A stretch of DNA of 25,419 bases from Elusimicrobiota bacterium (GCA_028871595.1 JAGWMT010000013.1:1-25419), one strand, 5' to 3'. Shown: positions 1 to 7,388, counted from the first letter of the stretch. Notes: generated from the sequence alone by a model not told the origin. Program-made: numbers and translations.

Positions 1-2
1 AG

Positions 3-158
3 ATCGTCGCCGCCGGCGGCGCGGACCCGGACGCCGTCTATTACCTCTGCGGCCCCAACAAGATGGTGCAGGAACTCCGCGACGGGCTCCAGACTTTGGG
101 CGTCCATGCGGAACGCGTGCGGACGGAGAAATGGGGCGACTACGCCGACCTGATCTGA
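3..158 (+). CDS. FNR-family oxidoreductase, C-terminal fragment
   Basis: This is the last 51 codons of a gene that begins before the window. The readable tail contains YLCGPNKMVQELRDGL followed by a short loop and ERVRTEKWGDY. That is the usual end of the NAD(P)-binding domain in ferredoxin-NADP reductase-like flavoproteins: a CGP motif that helps position the nicotinamide, then a helix, then the final strand. The exact enzyme (dihydroorotate dehydrogenase electron-transfer subunit, ferredoxin reductase, or similar) cannot be told from this fragment. Its stop codon lies 28 nt inside the following maf gene, so the two are probably co-transcribed. Confidence 0.75.
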   Translation: MVAAGGADPDAVYYLCGPNKMVQELRDGLQTLGVHAERVRTEKWGDYADLI

Positions 159-712
159 TCCTGGCTTCCGCCTCGCCGCGCCGCCGCGCCATCCTGCGCG
201 CCGCGGGGGTGAGCTTCCGCGTCGACCCCAGCCGCGTGGACGAGAATTCCCGCGAGAAGAACCCGCGTCGCCTCGTCGTGCGTCTCGCGCGCCTGAAGGC
301 CCTCGAAGTGGCCAAGCGCCATCCCGGAATTCCCGTCCTCGGCGCGGACACCCTCGTCGTCTGCCGCGGGGAGATTCTCGGAAAGCCCAAGGACCTCAAG
401 GACGCGGTGCGCATGATCACCTTGCAGTCCGGCCGGTGGCAGCGCGTCCTCACTGGAGTCGCTCTCGTCGTCGGACGGCGCGTCTACACGGACTGCGCCG
501 TCACGAAGGTCCATTCGCGCCGGCTCGACGCCGAACAACTCAGGCGCCTGGCGGGAAAACACATGGACAAGGCGGGAGCGTACGCCATCCAGGACCGTCA
601 CGATCCGCTGGTGGAGCGCATCGTCGGAGATCGAGACAACGTCGTGGGACTTCCGATGCGTTCCGTCCGGAAGCTCCTCGCGCGGGCGAAGGCCGCGCGC
701 TCCCGCCGTTAG
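131..712 (+). CDS. maf: Maf-family nucleoside triphosphate pyrophosphatase
   Basis: A 193-aa protein matching the usual length of Maf/YhdE enzymes. These hydrolyse non-canonical or pyrimidine nucleoside triphosphates to the monophosphate plus pyrophosphate in the cytoplasm. Visible family motifs, in order, are SASPRR (residues 13-18, phosphate-binding loop), GADT (71-74, with the likely catalytic Asp73), QSG (99-101), DKAGAYAIQ (146-154) and GDRDNVVGLP (167-176). The AGAYAIQ segment resembles the dTTP/UTP-specific YhdE type, but substrate assignment is inference. The ATG overlaps the upstream oxidoreductase by 28 nt. No later start keeps the SASPRR strand intact, so this start is preferred. 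The gene converges on the sensor kinase, with only 23 nt between the stops. Confidence 0.93.
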   Translation: MGRLRRPDLILASASPRRRAILRAAGVSFRVDPSRVDENSREKNPRRLVVRLARLKALEVAKRHPGIPVLGADTLVVCRGEILGKPKDLKDAVRMITLQSGRWQRVLTGVALVVGRRVYTDCAVTKVHSRRLDAEQLRRLAGKHMDKAGAYAIQDRHDPLVERIVGDRDNVVGLPMRSVRKLLARAKAARSRR

Positions 713-735
713 CGTTACCGTGGATAAGTCCGCGG

Positions 736-2145
736 TCAGGAGGCTTCGGGTTCGGGCGCGGCGGGAAGCGTGAAAAAGAAGCGCGCGCCCTTCGGCACCG
801 CGTCGCCGATGCCGATGGTCCCGCCGTGGCGTAGGACGACCTTTTCGCACAGCGCCAGTCCCAGCCCGACGTTGCCGACGTGGCGCTTGACGTCCTTCTG
901 GAAGAACTTGCGGAACACGTCGGCCCGCGCCTCCAACGGCACGCCGTGGCCGGAGTCGCAGACGTCCACGGTCACGCCTCCGTTCTCCGCGCGCGCCGCG
1001 ATCACGATGAGTCCGCCGGCGGGCGTGTGCTCGACCGCGTTGTGCACCAGGTTGTCGAGCACCCGGCGCAGAAGCGCCGCGTCGCCCAGCACGGGGGGAG
1101 GCAGGTCGTCGGACAGGCGCAGCTCCAGCTTCTGCTTGCGGTCGGCCACCACCAGTTCGAAGTCCTTCGCGCAGGCGCGGGCCAGCGCCGCCATGTCCAC
1201 CGGCTCCAGGCGATTCAGCTCGCTGGACTCCTCCAGCTTCGAGATCTGCAGGACGTCCTCCACCATGCGCTGAAGGCGGGCGGTGGACATCTCCAGCAGC
1301 TCGAAGGTGCGGTTGTGGTCGCGCTTGCCGTCGGCGCGCGGGGCCGTCTCGGACAGGAGGGCGATGCCGGAGCGGATCACGGTCAGGGGGGTCTTCAAGT
1401 CGTGGACCAGCATGGCCGACAACTCGCGCTTCTCCGCCTCCAGCTCCCGCCGGCGGGCGTTCTCCAGCTTCAGGCTGGCGCCCATCCGGTTGAAGGCCTG
1501 CACCAGGCGCGAAACCTCCGCGCCGCCCATGCCGTCGGCGCGCAGGGCCCGGAACTTCTCGGGAGCGGCGGACAGCGACTCGATGCGCGCGACCACGCGC
1601 TCGATGCGCTCTCCGGCGAACATTCCCAGCAGCCAGGCCGACAGCGCCAGCGCGAGAAGGGCCGTGACCGTGGCGCCGAAGCCCTCGGCCGCCACGTCGC
1701 GCAGGCGCGCCTCCAGGCGCGCGGTGTGGAAGCCGACGGCCACCGTGCCCTTGCCCTTCGTGCCCAGGTCCACGGGTCCTTCCACGTCGTAGATGCCGTC
1801 GTCCACCTGGGACAGGAGGCGGCCGGGCTTCGGCTCGCGCGAGAGCAGGGCCGGATCGTCCGAGCGGCCGACCATGCGCCGGCCCCTGCGGTCGCGGACC
1901 ACGATCGTGGCCACGTCGGCCTGCCGCACCAGGTCCGCGAAGTTGCGGCCCAGTTCGATGAAGCGGCCTTGGCGGGCCTGCGCCTGGACCAAGGCGCTCA
2001 CCGCCGACAAAGTGACCTTGCCCAGGCGCTCCTGCTGGGCGTACGCGTCGGCCCGGGAGACTTGAACGCCCCGGACGACCAGTCCGCCGGCGATCACGGC
2101 GCCGAACAAGGCGAAGATGAGGGCCAGCCAGAAACCGAGTCTCAT
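736..2145 (-). CDS. membrane sensor histidine kinase (orphan)
   Basis: A 469-aa two-component sensor kinase. Transmembrane helix 1 (about 5-25) and helix 2 (about 157-178) bracket a periplasmic sensor region of about 130 residues. A HAMP-like linker follows (about 178-230). The HisKA H-box is LVHDLKTPL with the phospho-accepting His248. The ATPase domain has the N-box LDNLVHNAVEHTP (N365/N369), G1 DSGHG (397-401) and G2 GNVGLGL (424-430), all intact, so it should be active. No response regulator is adjacent, so its partner lies elsewhere. It is divergent from the CxxC-protein operon. A TAGAAT box on the minus strand lies 23 nt before the ATG. The signal sensed is unknown. Confidence 0.93.
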   Translation of the reverse strand: MRLGFWLALIFALFGAVIAGGLVVRGVQVSRADAYAQQERLGKVTLSAVSALVQAQARQGRFIELGRNFADLVRQADVATIVVRDRRGRRMVGRSDDPALLSREPKPGRLLSQVDDGIYDVEGPVDLGTKGKGTVAVGFHTARLEARLRDVAAEGFGATVTALLALALSAWLLGMFAGERIERVVARIESLSAAPEKFRALRADGMGGAEVSRLVQAFNRMGASLKLENARRRELEAEKRELSAMLVHDLKTPLTVIRSGIALLSETAPRADGKRDHNRTFELLEMSTARLQRMVEDVLQISKLEESSELNRLEPVDMAALARACAKDFELVVADRKQKLELRLSDDLPPPVLGDAALLRRVLDNLVHNAVEHTPAGGLIVIAARAENGGVTVDVCDSGHGVPLEARADVFRKFFQKDVKRHVGNVGLGLALCEKVVLRHGGTIGIGDAVPKGARFFFTLPAAPEPEAS

Positions 2146-2168
2146 GGGAGGGTCGTCGGACCTGGCCC

Positions 2169-2191
2169 ATTCTATGATTTTCGGCTATACT
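2169..2191. promoter_or_regulatory. divergent promoter pair (-10 boxes only)
   Basis: On the plus strand TATACT (2186-2191) ends exactly 6 nt before the ATG at 2198. That spacing leaves no room for a Shine-Dalgarno site and implies a leaderless transcript. On the minus strand TAGAAT (2174-2169) precedes the sensor kinase ATG by 23 nt. Neither shows a convincing -35 hexamer. Confidence 0.45.
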
Positions 2192-2197
2192 GCGCGC

Positions 2198-2653
2198 ATG
2201 AAGCGGTGGTGGTTCGCCCTGGTCAGCCTGTCCGCGCGCCTGCGCTTCCGCGCCGGGCGCGCCAGCTTCGTGGAGTGCGTCATCGCGCGCACCGACAGCC
2301 TCCTCACCCCGGTCCAGGATCCGGCGGGCCGGCCGCTGGGACCGAAGTTGCTCGCGCGCCACACCTTGTCCTGCCGTCCGCCGCGGGCCGGCGCCGCCGG
2401 GTGGACGTTGTACGAAGAGCGTCTGTTCCGCCCGGGCCCGCACCGCTTCGCGTCCCTGGAGTGCGCGCACTGCGGCCATCTCTACGTGATCCAGATCCAG
2501 GCCCCGGGCGTCGCGCTGGGCGCGCCGGACGCGGATTTTCGCTCGGAGTGGTTCCGCTTCGCCCCGTCGGCCTTCGACGGCCCCACGTCCCTGTCCTGTC
2601 CCCGCTGCGAGGAGGTGGCCGCGCCCGCCGTGGTCCACCTGAGCGAGCCGTGA
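2198..2653 (+). CDS. hypothetical protein with two CxxC knuckles
   Basis: A 151-aa protein of unrecognised family. It has two pairs of cysteines, CAHC (89-92) and CPRC (134-137), arranged like the two halves of a split zinc ribbon. The N-terminus is basic and aromatic (MKRWWF) and the middle contains a further Cys (C59). The start at 2198 is chosen over an in-frame ATG at 2117. It leaves room for the TATACT promoter box, and the earlier start would run into the divergent kinase gene. The stop overlaps the next gene as GTGA, so this is the first gene of a four-gene translationally coupled run. Function unknown; metal binding is inference from the cysteines. Confidence 0.7.
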   Translation: MKRWWFALVSLSARLRFRAGRASFVECVIARTDSLLTPVQDPAGRPLGPKLLARHTLSCRPPRAGAAGWTLYEERLFRPGPHRFASLECAHCGHLYVIQIQAPGVALGAPDADFRSEWFRFAPSAFDGPTSLSCPRCEEVAAPAVVHLSEP

Positions 2654-3927
2654 CCCCCGCCTTCTGGCTGATCCGCGCTTTGAACCTGGCGGCCGCCCTG
2701 GGGGCGGCGTGGCTGGGCACGCGCGGCCGAGCCGTGGCGCTGGGCGCGCCCGCCGCGGCGTTCGCCGTCGCCGCGGCGGTCGAGGCGGCGGTCGTGTTCT
2801 CGGGCCGTCCCGCCGGAGCCCGCGAGCGCCGGCGCCTGGGCCTGGGCTTCTCCATCGGCGAGGCCGCGCTACTCGTGTGGCTGTCGGCGTGGGCCCAGCA
2901 GATGGCGGGCGCGTTCGATTTGGCCTACCTGGTTCCGGCGGTGCTGGCCGCCGTCGAGTTCGGCCCCCTGGCCGGCGCGCTGACCGGCCTGGTGCCGGCG
3001 GGATTCACCGCCCTGGTGCTCTCGCGCGGAATGGGCCCCAACGGGGAAAGTTTCGTTCCCGTCGTGCTCGTGCGCGCGCTTTTCTTCCTCCTGGTCCCCG
3101 TCGCCGCCGGTCTGGCCGTCCCGGCCGCCCGCGCCGAAGGCTCCGCGCGCGCGCGCGGCACGCTCGCGCGCTTGCGCGCCGCGCAGGTGGGGGAATACAT
3201 CTCCTTCGTCCTGTTCCAACTGCGCGACTACCTGATCACCATTTCCTCGCTGGCCGAGTCCCTGGCGCTCTCCGCCCCCAAGGACGACTCGAAATTCACC
3301 GAGCGCGTGGACAAGCTCCGCCGCACGACCGGCGAACTGAACGGGAAGATGAGCCGTCTCCTGGGCGACAAGTCGGCGCTCACCTCCGCCGCGGCGCCCA
3401 CCCAGTCCGCGGTGGACCTGGCGGCGCTCGCGCGCGCCGTCGCCGCGGAGGCGCGGGCCGCCTTCGCGCCGGGGGGCGTGGAGCTGGACGTCCTGATCCA
3501 AGGGGAGCTCCCGTCCGCGCGCACCGACGCGCGTCCCATCGAACTGGCCCTGCTGGCGGTTCTGCAGAATTCCCTGGAGGCCTGCGCCGCGCGCGGCGGC
3601 GGCGCGGTCACCGTCCTGCTCCGCCGCGAGGGCGGCGCCGCCGAGATCGAGATCTCGGACGACGGGGGCGGGATTCCCGAGACGACGAAGCCCCTGGTCT
3701 TCGAGCCGCTGGCGTCCACGCGCGAGGGCGGCCTCGGCATGGGGCTGGGTTTGTCCATGTCGCGGCGCTTTTTGGAGCGGCTCGGCGGCACCCTGCGGTT
3801 GAAAAGCAAGGGGGGCTACACCGCCGCCCTTCTTGTGATCCCGCTCGACCAACAGCTCCCGCAGATCCGCACCGAGGAGTCCACCTGGGCCGGCCGCCGC
3901 GCCGGCGCGTCCAAGGGAGAATCATGA
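2650..3927 (+). CDS. membrane histidine-kinase-like ATPase lacking the phospho-acceptor His
   Basis: A 425-aa protein starting at GTG in a GTGA overlap with the upstream stop. The first 160 residues form about five hydrophobic segments (near 5-22, 30-50, 68-84, 92-125 and 134-158). The region equivalent to HisKA reads FVLFQLRDYLITISSLAE (186-203). Aligned to the classic HELRxPL motif, the His position is Phe189, so autophosphorylation in the usual way is not expected. The HATPase domain is intact: N-box LQNSLEACA (N307), G1 DDGGG (337-341) and G2 GLGMGLGLSM (361-370). It may be a regulatory ATPase or a partner of another kinase. A long open frame continues upstream to 880 but is antisense to the sensor kinase and not real. 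Confidence 0.85.
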   Translation: MTPAFWLIRALNLAAALGAAWLGTRGRAVALGAPAAAFAVAAAVEAAVVFSGRPAGARERRRLGLGFSIGEAALLVWLSAWAQQMAGAFDLAYLVPAVLAAVEFGPLAGALTGLVPAGFTALVLSRGMGPNGESFVPVVLVRALFFLLVPVAAGLAVPAARAEGSARARGTLARLRAAQVGEYISFVLFQLRDYLITISSLAESLALSAPKDDSKFTERVDKLRRTTGELNGKMSRLLGDKSALTSAAAPTQSAVDLAALARAVAAEARAAFAPGGVELDVLIQGELPSARTDARPIELALLAVLQNSLEACAARGGGAVTVLLRREGGAAEIEISDDGGGIPETTKPLVFEPLASTREGGLGMGLGLSMSRRFLERLGGTLRLKSKGGYTAALLVIPLDQQLPQIRTEESTWAGRRAGASKGES

Positions 3928-5060
3928 CCGAGCCCATCGCACCCGGCGCCGGCGAGCTTTTCGAGATGGCCCTGACCGCGGCGTTCCAGCCGGGCGTGTT
4001 CCGCGCCGCGGCCGCGCGTCCCGCGCCCAGCTTCGCCGCCGCCGGAGGTCTGGCCATGGCGGCGGGCGCGGCGGCCCTGGCCGTGAACCTGGCGCACGGT
4101 TTCGTGGAGACCCCGGACCTGCTCCGGCGTTATCCGCCGGCGATGATCGCCGCGGTGGGGGTCGCGGCGCTGGGCCTGTGCATGAGCCTTCTGCTTCTGC
4201 TGGCGGTCATGCTTTACGGCCTGGGCAGCGCGATGGGCGGAAAGGGAGGCTTCGACCGCGGCCTTCAAGCGGCGGCCATGCTCTCGGTGCTGTGGCCGGT
4301 GCAGATGATGTGCAACTGGTTCCCGTTCGCCTGGATGCTGCCGGCCGCGCTGGCGGCCTGGATGGCCGCCTCGGCGCTGGAAGGCCTGTTCGGCGCGGCG
4401 GCGTCGCCCGCGCGCGCCGCCTGCGCGGTCTTGGGAGCCGCGGCCATCGGCCTGCAGTTCGCCGGCCGCGCCGTCGCCGGCCGCGCGCGCGAGGCCTACG
4501 ACGCCACGCGCGTCCTGACCCAGGCGGCCGGCGCCGAAACCGACATGAGCAAGCAGCTCGCCGCCTTCCAGCAGCAGGCCGCAGCGGCGGCCGCCGCCGC
4601 CATGCCCTCGTCCCTGCCCGCCCCCGAAGGGGCGCCCATCCGCCCGGCTCCCGCCGCCTCCGGCTTGGACCTGCTGAAGGGGCCCGACGACGGGGCGCCT
4701 CCGCCCCAGCCCGAGGCGACGGCCGCGCCGGCGCAGGCGGCGGTGCAGCAGTCGCAGGCCATGCAGTCGAGCGCCTCCGGCATGCTCGACGCGATGATGC
4801 CGATGCTCAACAACCCCGCCTTGACCCGGAACATGACGCCCCAGCAGAAAAAGAACATGCTGGAGCTCAAGGATATGATCTTGGAGATGAAAACCCAGCT
4901 CGCGTCGGGAACGCCGGCCAGCAACGCGGATTTCGCGGCCCGGATGCAGCGGATCCAGCAGTTGTCCATGCAGATGATGTCCGCGGGAGCGCAGCCCGCC
5001 CCGGCGCCGGCGGCCGCGCCGAGCCGGCCGCACCTGAAGCTTCCGGAGGACGGCCGATGA
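3924..5060 (+). CDS. Yip1-like multi-spanning membrane protein with Ala/Pro/Gln/Met-rich tail
   Basis: A 378-aa protein starting at an ATGA overlap with the previous gene. The first half has about five hydrophobic segments (near 40-58, 72-98, 115-130, 133-152 and 163-182). The layout resembles the bacterial Yip1/DUF1282 fold, an assignment made by eye with modest certainty. From about residue 200 the chain becomes low-complexity, rich in Ala, Pro, Gln and Met, with a run of nine alanines. It includes a predicted helical stretch NMTPQQKKNMLELKDMILEM (303-322). The tail is probably cytoplasmic and may be an interaction region. Function unknown. Tight coupling to an ATPase upstream and an SDR downstream suggests they are made together. 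Confidence 0.75.
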   Translation: MTEPIAPGAGELFEMALTAAFQPGVFRAAAARPAPSFAAAGGLAMAAGAAALAVNLAHGFVETPDLLRRYPPAMIAAVGVAALGLCMSLLLLLAVMLYGLGSAMGGKGGFDRGLQAAAMLSVLWPVQMMCNWFPFAWMLPAALAAWMAASALEGLFGAAASPARAACAVLGAAAIGLQFAGRAVAGRAREAYDATRVLTQAAGAETDMSKQLAAFQQQAAAAAAAAMPSSLPAPEGAPIRPAPAASGLDLLKGPDDGAPPPQPEATAAPAQAAVQQSQAMQSSASGMLDAMMPMLNNPALTRNMTPQQKKNMLELKDMILEMKTQLASGTPASNADFAARMQRIQQLSMQMMSAGAQPAPAPAAAPSRPHLKLPEDGR

Positions 5061-5794
5061 ATCTGGAAGGAAAAGTCGTCCTCGTGACCGGCGCCGGAAG
5101 GCGGGTGGGGCGCACCATCGCTTTGGCCTTCGCCGCCAAGGGCGCGCGCGTGGCCGTCCATTACAACACCTCGGCGGCCGAGGCCCGGCGCGTGGCCGAC
5201 GCCGTGAAGTCCCTGTCCGGCGCCGACGCCGACACGTTCCGCGCCAACCTGTCCGATCCGAAGGCGCCGGAAAAGCTGGCCGACGCCGTTTCGCGCCGCT
5301 TCGGGCGACTGGACGCGCTGATCAACTCCGCGTCGCTGTACGAGAAGACGCCGTTTTCCTTGGCCACGCCGGAGGACTGGGAGCGGCACATGGCCGTCAA
5401 CGCGCGCGCGCCGTTCTTCCTGGCCCAGGCCTGCGCCCCGCATCTGCGGCGTTCGGGGGAAGGCCTGGTGGTCAACATCGCGGACTGGGCCGGGCACCGC
5501 CCGTACTCGGATTACGGCCCCTACTGCGCGTCGAAGGCCGCCCTGCTGTGCGTGAACAAGATCCTGGCCAAGGCCCTGGCCCCGGACGTGCGCGTCAACG
5601 CCATCCTGCCCGGCCCCGTGCTGGCCCCCGCCGGGATGAGCGAGCACGAGAAAAAGAAAATGGCCGAGGCGACCTTGCTCAAGCGCCTGGGAACCCCGGA
5701 GGCCGTCGCGCGCGCCTGCCTGTTCCTGGCCGAATCCGCCGACTTCTCCACGGGCGCCGAATTGACCGTGGACGGCGGACGGCTGATCGCTTGA
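5057..5794 (+). CDS. pteridine-reductase-like short-chain dehydrogenase
   Basis: A 245-aa NAD(P)-dependent SDR. The Rossmann glycine motif is TGAGRRVG (11-18), followed by NSAS (90-93) and a catalytic YCASK (Y156, K160). Where ordinary SDRs have a catalytic Ser, this protein has NIAD with Asp143, 13 residues before the Tyr. That is the D-Y-K arrangement of pteridine reductase PTR1 and of FolM dihydromonapterin reductase. The twin Arg after the glycine loop favours NADPH. The likely reaction is reduction of a dihydropterin or dihydrofolate, which fits the QueD-like and FolB genes 0.6 kb downstream on the other strand. The start overlaps the previous stop as ATGA. The family is certain; the pterin substrate is inference. 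Confidence 0.88.
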   Translation: MNLEGKVVLVTGAGRRVGRTIALAFAAKGARVAVHYNTSAAEARRVADAVKSLSGADADTFRANLSDPKAPEKLADAVSRRFGRLDALINSASLYEKTPFSLATPEDWERHMAVNARAPFFLAQACAPHLRRSGEGLVVNIADWAGHRPYSDYGPYCASKAALLCVNKILAKALAPDVRVNAILPGPVLAPAGMSEHEKKKMAEATLLKRLGTPEAVARACLFLAESADFSTGAELTVDGGRLIA

Positions 5795-5818
5795 CCCTTC
5801 ACTGAACGGCTCGGCGAC

Positions 5819-6256
5819 ATGGGCGAAGAGACGAGCGTTTATGTCGCGTTCGAGGAAGGCGGCGGAATCTTTCACTATTCCGTCCCGGCCGTCCTCCTTC
5901 CCGACGGCTCGTACAAAATCCTTCCGAACGAATTCTTCGAATTCGACGGCCACACGCAGTTGTTCAACTTCGGACCCGGGGACATCATCCGGGCGAGGAT
6001 GAAGCCCGTCGGGTCCAAAAAGGAATTACGCCTGACCGCCGATAAGCTCGTGTCCTCCGGATCGAACGACAACGACTTCAAACGGTTATTATTCTCCGTT
6101 CTCGCGGAAGACCCCGATCCATCATACATTCTCGCGGTGCACGGACAGATCGCCGTCAGGCTCCTGCTGACCGAGTGCGCCCGGGACGGATGGGTCTATC
6201 CGGAAATACGCGATTGGGTGGATCTTCATCGGCGCATCCTCGAGGAAGCTCTATAG
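5819..6256 (+). CDS. hypothetical 145-aa protein
   Basis: I do not recognise this family. The protein is soluble, acidic and rich in aromatic residues. The N-terminal half (about 5-60) is predicted beta-rich, and a helix-rich C-terminus contains WVYPEIRDWVDLHRRILEEAL. There is no signal peptide, membrane segment or metal motif. It follows the SDR stop by 24 nt on the same strand. Its codons are less GC-rich than those of its neighbours, with A/T-ending codons such as tta and att, so it may be a more recent arrival. Two strong palindromes lie just after its stop and would end transcription from both sides. Confidence 0.7.
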   Translation: MGEETSVYVAFEEGGGIFHYSVPAVLLPDGSYKILPNEFFEFDGHTQLFNFGPGDIIRARMKPVGSKKELRLTADKLVSSGSNDNDFKRLLFSVLAEDPDPSYILAVHGQIAVRLLLTECARDGWVYPEIRDWVDLHRRILEEAL

Positions 6257-6286
6257 CCGCCGCAGCCGGCCGCGACTTATCCATCG

Positions 6287-6304
6287 ACTCGTCGCGCGAC
6301 GAGT
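6287..6304. terminator. palindromic bidirectional terminator, first of two
   Basis: A perfect 18-bp palindrome, ACTCGTCGCGCGACGAGT, followed by TTTG. It lies between convergent genes (stops at 6256 and 6388). The outer arms ACTCG/CGAGT are shared with the next palindrome while the core differs. Confidence 0.5.
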
Positions 6305-6356
6305 TTGGGCATGACTCGATTCAGCTGAACGCATAGATTAACCGCCCGGTCAGCAT

Positions 6357-6376
6357 CTCGCGCCGGCGCGAGTTTT
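6357..6376. terminator. palindromic bidirectional terminator, second of two
   Basis: A perfect 16-bp palindrome, CTCGCGCCGGCGCGAG, followed by TTTT on the plus strand. It can fold as a hairpin with a CCGG loop. It is positioned between the convergent stops, and the same core recurs at 11460, 20431 and 21888. Confidence 0.6.
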
Positions 6377-6387
6377 AACCCGCGCCT

Positions 6388-7017
6388 TCAGCGGCCGCGA
6401 GATTTGTTTTTGGGCGGGAACTCGTCCGGGATCTGAATCTCGGGCGAGGCGGCGGGGAAACGGGTCCCTTTCAGGAGCTTGTCCCACATTTTGGGATCGC
6501 CCCATTCGGCGCGCGCCTGCGGCGAGAAGACGATCCGGTCCAAGGCGATCTCGCCCATATCGGCATTGAACGCGTCCTCGCGGAAGCACTGCGCGGAGCC
6601 GGTCTCGGTTTCATGCAGAATCACGGAATGCACCCGGGCGGTGTCGTCGCCGTTGGCCTTTTCCGTGTTGTCGAGCAGCGCCTGCGCGGCCACGAAGATC
6701 ACGCGCGTGAGCTGCTCGGCGGTGGGGGAGACGGGCAGCTGGACCCAGCGCCTGGAGTGCTCCTTCATGGCCTTCGCGTAGGCGGGCGCCTCCTTCTCCC
6801 AGAACAAGGCGGAGTGGTCGAAGCCGTCGATGAAATCCTTCACGGAGGACTTGAGGAGGCCGAAGTCGTAGACCATCTGACCGCGATCCAGGCGGTCGGC
6901 GGTGAGCAGGAGCTCGCAGCGGAAACTGTGGCCGTGGACGGAGTACTTGCAGCGGTCCGACGAGCAGTTGCGCACGATATGCGCGGCCTCGAAGCGGAAC
7001 AGCTTTCGGATGATCAT
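6388..7017 (-). CDS. queD: 6-carboxytetrahydropterin / 6-pyruvoyltetrahydropterin synthase-like protein
   Basis: A 209-aa member of the QueD/PTPS family, which converts dihydroneopterin triphosphate into a carboxy- or pyruvoyl-tetrahydropterin. Zinc ligands are His13 (in FEAAH), His28 and His30 (HGH). The candidate catalytic Cys is C23, with the dyad around FDH (66-68) and HETETG (135-140). The cysteine spacing is C-x4-HGH, between the x3 typical of QueD and the x5 of animal PTPS, so the exact product is open. It is longer than canonical QueD (about 120 aa) because of an insertion around residues 70-130 and a C-terminal extension. The start overlaps the folB stop as ATGA, so it is second in a folB-queD operon. 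Confidence 0.85.
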   Translation of the reverse strand: MIIRKLFRFEAAHIVRNCSSDRCKYSVHGHSFRCELLLTADRLDRGQMVYDFGLLKSSVKDFIDGFDHSALFWEKEAPAYAKAMKEHSRRWVQLPVSPTAEQLTRVIFVAAQALLDNTEKANGDDTARVHSVILHETETGSAQCFREDAFNADMGEIALDRIVFSPQARAEWGDPKMWDKLLKGTRFPAASPEIQIPDEFPPKNKSRGR

Positions 7018-7376
7018 CGGGTTCTCCTGACGTCCACGACCACTTCGCGCGTCTTGGGCATGGCGGCGGGAAACTTATGAACGGCGATGGTGACCGCGGA
7101 CACGAGCGGCTGGGTGCGCAGCACCGCGGCGGCGGCGCGCTCGGCCAAGGTCTCGACCAGGACGTACTCCCGAGACTCGGCTTCCACGCGCACGGCCGCT
7201 TCCACGGCCTGGTAATCCACCGCGCGGCGGAAGTCGTCGCGCGCGGCGGCCGCGGCGGCGTCCACCTCGAGCGCGACGTCGATCAGGATCGCCTGCCGGC
7301 GGCGCCGCTCGGCGGGGGGAACCCCCACCTTGCAGCGGCACGAGACGCCCAGCAGACGGATGCGGTCCGAGGTCAC
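7014..7376 (-). CDS. folB: dihydroneopterin aldolase
   Basis: A 120-aa protein of normal FolB length. The enzyme cleaves 7,8-dihydroneopterin to 6-hydroxymethyl-dihydropterin and glycolaldehyde in folate synthesis. Visible family features are IRLLGVSCRCKVGV near the N-terminus, VDYQAVEAAV (53-62), LVETLAERAA (73-82) and the C-terminal strand VTIAVHKF with the likely catalytic Lys101. A GTG start at 7376 is preferred over more upstream codons. The homology begins there, and a TACACT box lies exactly 6 nt before it, as for trxB. A longer frame to 7460 would overlap the trxB start. It is divergent from trxB and couples to queD through ATGA. Confidence 0.87.
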   Translation of the reverse strand: MTSDRIRLLGVSCRCKVGVPPAERRRRQAILIDVALEVDAAAAAARDDFRRAVDYQAVEAAVRVEAESREYVLVETLAERAAAAVLRTQPLVSAVTIAVHKFPAAMPKTREVVVDVRRTR

Positions 7377-7382
7377 CGCTAG

Positions 7383-7388
7383 AGTGTA
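7383..7388 (-). promoter_or_regulatory. folB -10 box, leaderless type
   Basis: TACACT on the minus strand is followed by six bases (CTAGCG) and then the GTG start of folB. Transcription should begin at or next to the start codon. No clear -35 box is visible. Confidence 0.5.

Noticed and set aside
719..727. DnaA-box-like TTATCCACG (minus), also at 23677-23685
   Set aside because: Two isolated 9-mers 23 kb apart, with no AT-rich unwinding region and no dnaA or dnaN nearby. Not an origin.
140..2638. An 832-codon minus-strand open frame
   Set aside because: It is antisense or out of frame to maf, the sensor kinase and the CxxC gene. Its translation is Arg/Gly/Ala-rich low complexity, typical of shadow frames in GC-rich DNA.
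880..2649. N-terminal extension of the HK-like ATPase frame
   Set aside because: It runs antisense through the sensor kinase. The GTG at 2650 with a GTGA overlap and the first hydrophobic helix mark the real start.
3816..5953. Long minus-strand frames opposite the Yip1-like and SDR genes
   Set aside because: They are shadow frames: the plus-strand genes have motifs and coupled starts, and the minus translations have no recognisable domain.
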